This document shows positions 6,613 to 14,900 of a stretch of DNA of 16,969 nucleotides, piece by piece. How positions within the stretch are numbered: the stretch's first letter is position 1; each line of letters begins with the position of its first letter. The translations under genes were made by a program, and so were the position numbers. The notes under the pieces were generated by a model. It worked only from the letters and a program-made list of their open reading frames with translations, searched no databases and was not told the DNA's origin. This DNA comes from JACQRW01 sp964371935 (GTDB lineage: Bacteria; Patescibacteriota; Minisyncoccia; Sungbacterales; HO2-52-23): positions 1 to 16,969 of the forward strand of contig CAYJOT010000015.1 of assembly GCA_964371935.1 (NCBI GenBank), written 5' to 3'.

Positions 6613-7338
6613 GTGAAACGAGTACGACTTGACGAATGGTTGATGAAGCACGGGCATGTGGCGGACAAGAAGTCCGCGTTTATTGTTGTGACCGAAGGGC
6701 GGGTGCTGGTAGGCGGGCAGAAGGCGATCTCTCCGGCGCAGATGGTGGCGGGGGAGGATCGGGTTGTTGTCCACGATGGCAATGGATATGTGGGCCGGGG
6801 TGCGCTCAAGTTGGACGCGGCACTGGAGCAATTCAAGATTGATGTATCAGGCAAGGTGTGCGCGGATATTGGTGCGGCAACCGGAGGATTTACGGAAGTA
6901 TTATTACGGCGCGGCGCTGCCAAGGTGTATGCGATTGATACGTGCCACGGGAAATTGGTACCGAAAATCAGAGAAGATAGCCGGGTGGTTGTAATGGAGC
7001 GCGTTGACGTGCGAAATCTGAAAAGTTTGCCAGAAGCGGTTGATCTTGTTACCATAGACGTATCACTGATTCCGCTGGAGAATATTTTGCCGGCGGTCGG
7101 ACGGCTTATGATTTCTGAAGGTTTTGTCGTGGCTTTGCTCAAGCCCCAGTATGAGACGCGCGATCCGGCAGCGCTGCGCCACGGCATTATCCGGGACAAT
7201 GCGGCGCGGGAAAGCATTGTGAAAAGTTTTCTCGCATGGGCCAAGGAAAACGGCTGGAAAGTTGTGAACCAAATGGAATCTCCGATCAGAGGAGGCAAGG
7301 GAAACGTGGAATATTTGCTTGAATTATGCTTACTTTAA
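6613..7338 (+). CDS. tlyA: TlyA-family rRNA (cytidine-2'-O)-methyltransferase
   Basis: TlyA proteins 2'-O-methylate cytidines in 16S and 23S rRNA using S-adenosylmethionine; many are annotated as hemolysins. The product has 241 residues, slightly short for the family. Visible are an N-terminal S4 RNA-binding domain (VRLDEWLMKHGHVADKKSAF, up to about residue 55), YVGRGALKLDAAL linking to an FtsJ-like Rossmann methyltransferase, the cofactor motif DIGAATGGFTE at about 85-95, IDVSLIPL where relatives have a Ser-Phe-Ile motif, and the catalytic-region LLKPQYE (Lys near 177). The start is GTG, chosen because the S4 domain begins directly after it and a -10 box sits 6 bases upstream. Its end overlaps rseP by 13 bases, implying translational coupling. 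Confidence 0.92.
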   Translation: MKRVRLDEWLMKHGHVADKKSAFIVVTEGRVLVGGQKAISPAQMVAGEDRVVVHDGNGYVGRGALKLDAALEQFKIDVSGKVCADIGAATGGFTEVLLRRGAAKVYAIDTCHGKLVPKIREDSRVVVMERVDVRNLKSLPEAVDLVTIDVSLIPLENILPAVGRLMISEGFVVALLKPQYETRDPAALRHGIIRDNAARESIVKSFLAWAKENGWKVVNQMESPIRGGKGNVEYLLELCLL

Positions 7339-8393
7339 TTTTTATCATTATCGCGATCAGCGTCTTGATTCTGGTGCACGAGTGGGGGCATTTTTTTGTC
7401 AGCCGGAAATTAGGGGTGGGGGTGGAGGAGTTTGGGTTTGGGTTTCCCCCACGTCTAATTTCGCGGGTAAAGAACGGGGTGCGCTATTCCATAAATTTGC
7501 TGCCGTTCGGGGGGTTTGTAAAGATTTTCGGGGAGCATGGCGAAGGGGAGCAGGAGCATCGCAGTTTTGCCTCGCGCCCGGCACGGCAGAGGATCGCGAT
7601 TCTTGGCGCCGGAGTAGGCATGAATCTCGTGCTCGCGTGGGCGATGTTTAGCGTGGGAGCGGCCATTGGCGTACCGCAGGCAAGCGATACGGCAGAAGAG
7701 CAAATTCCGGTCTCGATTATTGCGGTCATGCCCAATTCACCTGCCCAGCAGGCCGGACTCAAAATTGGAGATCAGATCTATGAGATCAGGACGCCGGAAC
7801 TTTCGCTGCGGATTGAGTATGAAAAGGATGTGCGAAATTTTGTTGACGCATACCGCGGCGAGGAAATCACGCTGGTGACCCAGCGCGGTAACAGCGTTCA
7901 GGAGATTAAAACAATGCCGCGCAAAGACGCGCCTGATGGTGAGGGCCCGCTTGGAATTGCCATGGCGCGCCTCAAGATCGTACGCTCGCCGTGGTATCTT
8001 GCGCCGATTGACGGATTTGTTATGCTGGTACGGAGTACTGTTGCCATTGTTGGAGGGTTTGTTTTTATCATTAAAGAACTTGTGCTTGGACATGCGCAGT
8101 CAGTACCTGTTTCAGGGCCTGTGGGCATCTATCGGTACGCGAGCGAGACGCAACAGTTCGGGTATGCCTACTTCCTGCAGTTTGTGGGAATTCTATCGGT
8201 CAACCTTGCAATCTTAAACGCCTTGCCGATTCCGGCGCTTGACGGAGGGCGTATTCTCTTTGTAGTATTAGAGAAAATCAAGAGGAAAAAAATTGACCCC
8301 AAGCTTGAAAATACCTTTCATACCGTGGGATTCGTCGTTCTTGTCCTTTTAATGGTCATCGTGACCTATAGAGATGTCGCACAGATATGGTAA
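7326..8393 (+). CDS. rseP: Site-2 protease family membrane metalloprotease (M50, RseP-like)
   Basis: Family members cut membrane-spanning substrates, classically anti-sigma factors or signal-peptide remnants, within the inner membrane. The 355-residue product opens with a membrane helix running into the zinc motif HEWGH (His18, Glu19, His22). A second hydrophobic helix lies at about 92-115 and a periplasmic PDZ domain at about 129-200 (IIAVMPNSPAQQAGLKIGDQ). Further helices include one around 225-252 and the third zinc-ligand motif NALPIPALDGG (Asp near 306). All catalytic residues are present. The ATG overlaps the tlyA 3' end by 13 bases and has no clear ribosome binding site of its own, so it probably relies on coupling. 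No anti-sigma factor is visible in this window, so the substrate is unknown. Confidence 0.93.
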   Translation: MLTLIFIIIAISVLILVHEWGHFFVSRKLGVGVEEFGFGFPPRLISRVKNGVRYSINLLPFGGFVKIFGEHGEGEQEHRSFASRPARQRIAILGAGVGMNLVLAWAMFSVGAAIGVPQASDTAEEQIPVSIIAVMPNSPAQQAGLKIGDQIYEIRTPELSLRIEYEKDVRNFVDAYRGEEITLVTQRGNSVQEIKTMPRKDAPDGEGPLGIAMARLKIVRSPWYLAPIDGFVMLVRSTVAIVGGFVFIIKELVLGHAQSVPVSGPVGIYRYASETQQFGYAYFLQFVGILSVNLAILNALPIPALDGGRILFVVLEKIKRKKIDPKLENTFHTVGFVVLVLLMVIVTYRDVAQIW

Positions 8394-8411
8394 TGCGGTA
8401 AAGGACATTTT

Positions 8412-8681
8412 ATGGATACAACACAAATAAAATCAAAGGTAATTATCTACACCACGCCCTCGTGCGTGTATTGCAAGATGGCAAAAGAGTTTTTTGCCAA
8501 GCATAGCATCTCATACGAGGAAAAGAACGTAGTCGAGGACGCGGCCGCGCGCAATGAGATGATCACCAAATCCGGACAGATGGGGGTGCCGGTTATTCAG
8601 GTTGCTCAAGATAATGGACAAACCGCTATGGTCATTGGTTTTGACCAGACGCGGCTTAAAGAACTTCTTGGGATCAGCTAA
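8412..8681 (+). CDS. Glutaredoxin-like protein, YruB/NrdH type
   Basis: A small cytoplasmic thiol-disulfide oxidoreductase of 89 residues with a thioredoxin fold. The active site is CVYC (Cys18, Cys21) after the strand VIIYTTPS. The cis-proline motif is MGVPVI (Pro60), and GFDQTRLKELL closes the fold as in the YruB group of glutaredoxins. The lack of a signal peptide indicates a cytoplasmic reductant, for example for ribonucleotide reductase or peroxiredoxins; the exact partner is not shown. A Shine-Dalgarno-like AAGGA (8401-8405) lies 6 bases before the ATG. It starts 18 bases after rseP and probably ends the tlyA-rseP operon. Confidence 0.9.
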   Translation: MDTTQIKSKVIIYTTPSCVYCKMAKEFFAKHSISYEEKNVVEDAAARNEMITKSGQMGVPVIQVAQDNGQTAMVIGFDQTRLKELLGIS

Positions 8682-8698
8682 TCTTTGATACAAAAAAG

Positions 8699-8707
8699 TT
8701 ATCCACA
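8699..8707 (+). promoter_or_regulatory. Perfect DnaA-box match
   Basis: TTATCCACA is identical to the strongest DnaA box of E. coli. It is part of a small dyad, CCACA-GG-TGTGG (8703-8714). It lies just upstream of the probable -35 region of the giant-protein gene. There is no cluster of further boxes or AT-rich unwinding region, so it could be a DnaA-controlled promoter, a titration site or chance. Confidence 0.45.
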
Positions 8708-8717
8708 GGTGTGGCAT

Positions 8718-8745
8718 TTGTGTGAAATATATTCTGCGCTATACT
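8718..8745 (+). promoter_or_regulatory. Probable promoter of the giant surface-protein gene
   Basis: TTGTGT (8718-8723), a 16-base spacer and TATACT (8740-8745). The -10 box lies within a 6-base inverted repeat, TGCGCT (8735-8740) and AGCGCA (8750-8755), a possible operator. Transcription would start near 8752 and give a leader of about 195 bases. Confidence 0.55.
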
Positions 8746-8751
8746 TGTAAG

Positions 8752-8946
8752 CGCATACAAAATTCGTCCGGACATTCTCTTGTCTTAATTCATAAGCCTA
8801 AGAGAAGCGGACTCATTTGTTTATTTAGTTTTTTATTCAATTATTATTCACTTGTGAGAGAGATCGCTGATGTTCGGTTGCGCGTTACTTACTAAAAGGT
8901 AAAACGCATCCGTGGCGCAGTTTGGTTTCACTCATCAACGTATCCT
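8752..8946 (+). other. Structured 5' leader without a gene
   Basis: The 265 bases from 8682 to 8946 hold no convincing gene or tRNA. After the probable promoter, TTCTCTTG (8775-8782) pairs with TAAGAGAA (8799-8806). Inside that, CTTA (8784-8787) pairs with TAAG (8793-8796) around a 5-base loop, giving a bulged hairpin. A T-rich stretch follows, and then GCGTTAC can pair with GTAA..CGC in the segment about 8882-8908. No Shine-Dalgarno sequence precedes the ATG at 8947. I do not recognise a known riboswitch. Confidence 0.4.
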
Positions 8947-11900
8947 ATGAGAAGCTCAACTCTTTTCTTCTCGTCTCGCGCCGTCTCGTTTCGGGATTTG
9001 GCGAAACGTATTGTTTTTGGATTTTTCGTTCCGATGGTCATCGGGATGATTTTTTTTGCGGCAGCGCCTGTGGCGCACGCGGCAATTACCGTAGCCGGGC
9101 CGCCGATTGATGCGCTCTTTCAGGACGCAACAGTCGAGGGTGGGGCATATATTCCGCTGGTCCAGTTCCGGCTGCAGCAGTCGTTAGGCAGCGATACACT
9201 CACGAGTGTTGCGGTTGCCGTGACTTCAACGACCACCATCTATAATCTCAACGCGGGCCCTGCTAATGGGGAGATTAATAATCTTTTTCTGTATCGTGAA
9301 TCTGGCGCGCATTTTGGGTTTCAACCTGGCGAAGATATTCTGATCAATACTGGTGCGAACGCCGTGATTGATCCGGCAACTACGAGCCCGATCACCATTA
9401 CGGTTGATCCGGCGCAGCGGGCCGTTGGTACCATAGCGACTGATTATTATGTGGTGGCTCGCGCAACCACCAGTGCGGTGCTCATTACCGGCCATGCCGT
9501 GTACGCAACCACGTCCGCGAACTGGATCACGACATCCGGAGGCGCTTTGGGCTCGCCATTTACCGGAATGCGGAAAGCCACGTTCCAGCAAAACGTTTCA
9601 AGCATCAAGATCAGCGAGGTAAGGCGGGGGACTACCGGCAATGCCGGCAACCAGTTTATTGAACTTTACAATACCAGCGATGTGCCGATTGATCTGTCGC
9701 GTATGCCGCTCAACCTCTTTATCTATAATGCCGCAGGCGGGATTGCTACAAAAACGATTACCTATTTTAATCGCATTATTCCTGCCCGCGGATTCTTTCT
9801 GATCGCATCCGACATTTATGACGGAAGCAGCGTGCCGGCCGATGCCACCTACTCCAGCGTCGCAAATATGCTGATCTCCAACGGAGGTTTCTCTATTTCG
9901 ACCACGACAACGGCCACGGGCGCGAGTGTGGCTACTACATCGGCAATAGACCTGATTGCATGGGGTACGCAACCGCTCGCAAACGCGGCATCGTCCACGG
10001 TGCCGGGTCTTGCCGCTCCCTTGGCTTTGGCGGATCTTGCGTTAGATAAAAGCTACGAGCGCAAAGCAACCACGAGTTCGACCAACGTGTCGCTCGCGCT
10101 CGGCGGTTTTGACTCGACCAACGGCAACAGCACGGATTCGCGCTTTAACAACAATGACTTTGTCTTGCAAACCGGATCAGGCGTAAACCCGCAAAATTCG
10201 TTGAGTCCCCAGGAATTCACCTTTAGCGCACCCGGGGGAGGTGGTGGCAGCGAGCAAAAATTGCAAGTTTCCGGATCGTTCCCGGGACCCAATCAGATGG
10301 GCGTGCCTATAGATATGACGTTTATCGGATTCGGGTTCAGCAAAGTGGCGGCAACGGGTACGATCATCTCGGCAATTGCGACAACCACGGTCTCGCTCAC
10401 GACCGGCAGCGGATCAAACTTATGCGCGAGCGTTACCTATAATCCATTCCCAAGCAATTTTGAACCGTCCGTCAAATGCATGCTTTCCGCTGCGCTAAGC
10501 CCGTCCACCCTGTATACGTTTGCCGTTTCAACCAATGTGCGCGATCAGTCCGGGGTCCAGCTTGATCAGGACTCGTTTACCCCAGGCAATCAGGGCTACT
10601 CAATCACGTTTACCACCGGCGGGGCCGGCCAGACCCAGACCAATACTACGCCGCCCATGGTAACCGGTACCACGCCTTTTCCGGGAAGCGCCAATATTCC
10701 GACCAATCTTGCGAAGATTTTGGTGAAATTCAACATTGCCAACATGAATGTCTCGACCCTGACCGCAAGCAATATCGGTCTTACTTCAAGCGCCGGAACC
10801 GTGAGTTTGTCGAATTTCTCATTTAACGCAAGCACGAGCTTTCTGTCGTTTGTGCCCGGAGCGCTTGCGGCAAACACCCAGTATACGCTTACCGTCGGGA
10901 CAGGCGTTCGCTCAAACAATGGCATCTCATTGCCTGCCTCGTATTCAACCACTTTTACGACCGGAGCAAATGCGGATTTAAGCGGACCAAATGTGGTGGG
11001 AGTGTTCCCGACTGCGAGCAGTACGATTCTCACCTTGAATATGGTTGATTTTGTATTTATCACCGACGATTATCTTGATCCGAGCACCGCAACATCCGGG
11101 GCCGTTACCCTGTCCTATCCGGGCAATGATGCAAACAGTAACAATTTGCCCGGGGTAGTGACGTACGATCCGGTTGCCAAAGAAGGACGCTTCACAGCCA
11201 CCAACCCGCTTCCGGCAAACGCATTGAACAATCTGGTGCTGACCCTGGCCACCGGAACATTGAGGAACATGAGCGGGATTCAGATCGGCCGTCAGGCATT
11301 CAATTATTCAACTGAAGCGTCAAATTCTGATTCCCAATCGCCCTCGGCTATGTTTGCCAATGCCGACGCGTTTGGTATCGCAGTTACCTTTAACGAGGCA
11401 GTGAAAGTGACTGATGCAACTAATCTTGCGAATTATCAAGTATCAGTGGGAAACGCCACTACCACGCTCTCTGCTCTTGCCGGGCATACGATTGCGTATG
11501 ACGCAGCAAAGCGCACCGCGCATATTTCGGGACTTTTTCTCCAGCCCGGATCGAGTTTCCGCGTGATTGTCTCAAACATCAAAGATATCTCCGGCAATGT
11601 GATGACTGTATCAAGTTCTGTAACGGGCACGGTGCTCTCAACCGCGCAATCCGGAGGGGCGCTTGGCCCTGGCGGTAACACCGGCGGCAGCGGCGGGGGT
11701 TTTGGTCCGCAAATCACTAATTTTTTAAGCTCCGGCATCGGATTTGCGCCAGGACTTCAGGTGGGCCCCATGAATGCCTTTATTTCGGCAAGCACCACGT
11801 ATGGATTCATGATCCCGATCTCCAAACAGATTCCGGTGGCCGGTACCATTGTAATCACGTTTCCTTCAAGCTCTGATTTCAGTTTGTGCTGCGCCACAAA

Positions 11901-14900
11901 AACAAGCACCAATAACCCCCAGATTACCCAGCAGAATGCCGACATCAACGGTCCCGGAGCCGGTACGGTTACGATTGCGTCGGTGAGCAAAGACACCATG
12001 GCAAAGACCATCACCATTACCACCGGCACATCGGCAACGCGTTCGGAAAACGGCAACACGCACGATATGATTAACTTCTCGCTGGTAGACATTAAAAATC
12101 CATCAGTGCCAAAAGGCGTTGACAGCTCCGGGTATCTGCTCGATATCAAGACCAAAGACGCGTCAGGCGCGCTGCTTGAATCGTTTACTTCCAATCCTAT
12201 CTATATTTCCGGAGGCGCCACTGGCGGATCCGCAACCACAACGGTCCGCGGAACTGTGTCCGGAAACGGAGGGGTTTTGGAAAATGTGACTATCCGGCTC
12301 ATGGCATCGCAAATCGGCACGCTTGAAACCACCACGGACGCATCCGGCAATTACTCATTTACGAATCTTCCGGTCAACAACCAGATTTCAAGTTTCGGCA
12401 GTTCCGGCACCGGCTATGCGGTCTTTACGGATCCGATCATTACCGGCGTAAAGGTTGGGGGCAGCGCTTCAACAACCGGATTCTTTGGCGAGCCAATGCC
12501 AATGCCAGTACAGGCAACCTCAACCAGCCCGATCACGAGAAACTTCGCTCTGATTGCGACTACATCCGCATTAAACTTTGCGGTCAAACTTACCGCGGAC
12601 AACTCGGCAGACGCTATCTTTACGGTTGGCGAATCAATTGACGTGTTTGCAAACGGTCCGGGACGGTTTATCGTGCAGACATTTACCACGGCCACGACCA
12701 ATTACAATGGCACCACAATAGTAACCATTCCAATCCCGCAGGTAAACGGATCATGGGGTGTAGGCATTGGTCCGGCAATGCCAAAAGCAATGGGAGGACC
12801 GAGCTTTGGACCGCCACCGGCTCCGAAATGGGTTATGCCAAAGCCGATTCAAGTAGTTGTATCCGGCTGTCCGACCGCGTGCGTGGCAACTGTCGGCGGC
12901 ATTACCACGACGTCAAACACGTTTACCATTGCAACGGCAAACCGTACCATTACCGGTATTTTGAAAGACGGGTCTGGTAATGTATTATCTGGGGTGGGCG
13001 TATTCGCATTCTCTCCGAACCAGGGCTTTGGCAGTAATGCGCAGACTTCGCTCGCCGGCGTGTTTACTATGAAGGTTGGAGACGGCTCATATAATGTGGG
13101 CGCATTTGTTCCTGGCATTGAATCCTCCCGCACAGTTTCTGTGGTGGTAAACGCGACCGGTGTCTTCGTAGATGGGTCCACAGCGGCATCAACCGGCTCG
13201 TCCGGCGCAAATCCTTTCGTCTTCACGATGAAAAAGCCCGGCTATACCATTACCGGCCGCGTAACTGACGGCACCAATGCGGTTGCCAATGCATCGGTAT
13301 TTGCCTATCGCACCGATGGTCCCGGCAATGCCAATGCCCAGACCGATTCGTCAGGAAATTTCACGCTCTACGCGGACAACGGCGCATGGAAAGTAAACGC
13401 GTTCATTCCCGGGTTCGGCCCCATGCCGGAGCAGAGTGTCACGATCAGCGGCGCGTCCAAATCAAGCATCAACTTTGCGCCGTCAACATCGCTTACCTAT
13501 CGTACGCTTACCGGCATCGTATTTGAGTCGTCTGACGCCAATATCGCAACCTCTACCGAGGGCGTAAGCGGCGTGATCGTGCGGATCACCGGAGCCAACG
13601 GCACCAATGAAACCATAACCGGATCCGACGGTACATTTAGCTTGCGCATTCCTTCCGGCACCTACACGATTGCCGACATCTTTAAGCAAAAATACGGCCG
13701 TGTTGCTCCGCTTGATCACAACCTTGCCGCCATTACATCCTTGAATCTCTCCTCCGGGGATCTGTATAAACCGATTCGCGTAGCGCCCCGGCAAACCGTA
13801 ACCGTAACCATCAAAGACAATACCGGCGCCGCAGTCACGGTGAGCCGCGCATTTGTTGATCTGCTCGATATCAATACTGGATTCGGAATTCATGGCGAAA
13901 TCATCAACGGCACCAGCACCACGATTCAGGTTCCTGATGGCGCAAGCACCACGGTACGCGCATTTATTGAAGGCGTACCGTCGCAGAATCTTTCCGTGGC
14001 AACCGACGATGCCGCAACTACGCTGGTTTTGAGCGGCGTGCTGCAGGTCAACGGAGCTGAAGCGGTAAAAGTGGTCCTCAATACGACGGCAGCCGGCATG
14101 GTAAGTGTTTCAGGAAAAGTATACGCGGGATCCATTGCAGGAGGTAATGAACTCGCAGACGCATGGGTGCAGTTTGTGGATCCGACCAACAACATCCGAT
14201 TCGGAGCCCAGGCAACCTCAAGCGGCATCTATGTGCTGCGGGCCGCGACCAGTAGCTATCAGGTGATCGCGTTCAAACCGGGGTATCTGGGAACCGCAAG
14301 CACGGTAACACTTACCGCAGGTACGGCAAGTTTGAATCTGGTCATGACCCAGGCGTCCTCCGGCATTTCCGGCACGGTAACTGCGGCCGGATCCGGAGTG
14401 GCCAACGCATTCGTATGGGCTGAACGAGTTGGCGGCAGCGGTTTCAGTTCCACTAAAACCGATGCATCAGGCGCCTATACGCTCACAGTTGATTCGGGCC
14501 AGTGGAAGATATATGCCGCAACCGATGGCGCGCAAAAAACCAGCTACAGCGGCAATCCGGTCTCTGCAGGCGCCACTGGCATTACCATTCCGCTTACGAT
14601 AAGCACGTCTCTCATCACGAAACTTTCTACCTCAAACACCTTTACCGATACCTCGGCAGGATCGTTCTCGGACTCAACCGTGGGTGTTAAGGTGGGGCTT
14701 GACTCGGGCGCGCTGGGCTCATCAGGATCTTCCGCGTATATTTCCGCGAAAAAGACCACCAATGTTCCGGTATCAAGCGATACCAATGTCCTGGGCAATG
14801 CCGGATGGGATATTAGCGCCGTCAATGGCTCAAGCGCGGTTACCAATCTCCAGACCGGCAAGAATGCCGAGATTACCCTTACGATCAGCAAAGCTGATTT

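Noticed and set aside
6600..7298. 232-residue minus-strand open frame opposite tlyA
   Set aside because: Shadow of tlyA codon bias; Ser/Thr/Arg-rich translation with no domain.
8682..8946. Replication origin at the DnaA box
   Set aside because: Only one clear box, no dnaA, dnaN or AT-rich unwinding region nearby; imperfect neighbours such as TGTGTGAAA are too weak.
8941..8946. TATCCT directly before the giant gene's ATG as a -10 box
   Set aside because: It touches the start codon with no room for a transcription start before ATG.
8922..9110. Short GTG-started frame overlapping the start of the giant gene
   Set aside because: It overlaps the signal-peptide code in another frame and shows no signal or domain of its own.
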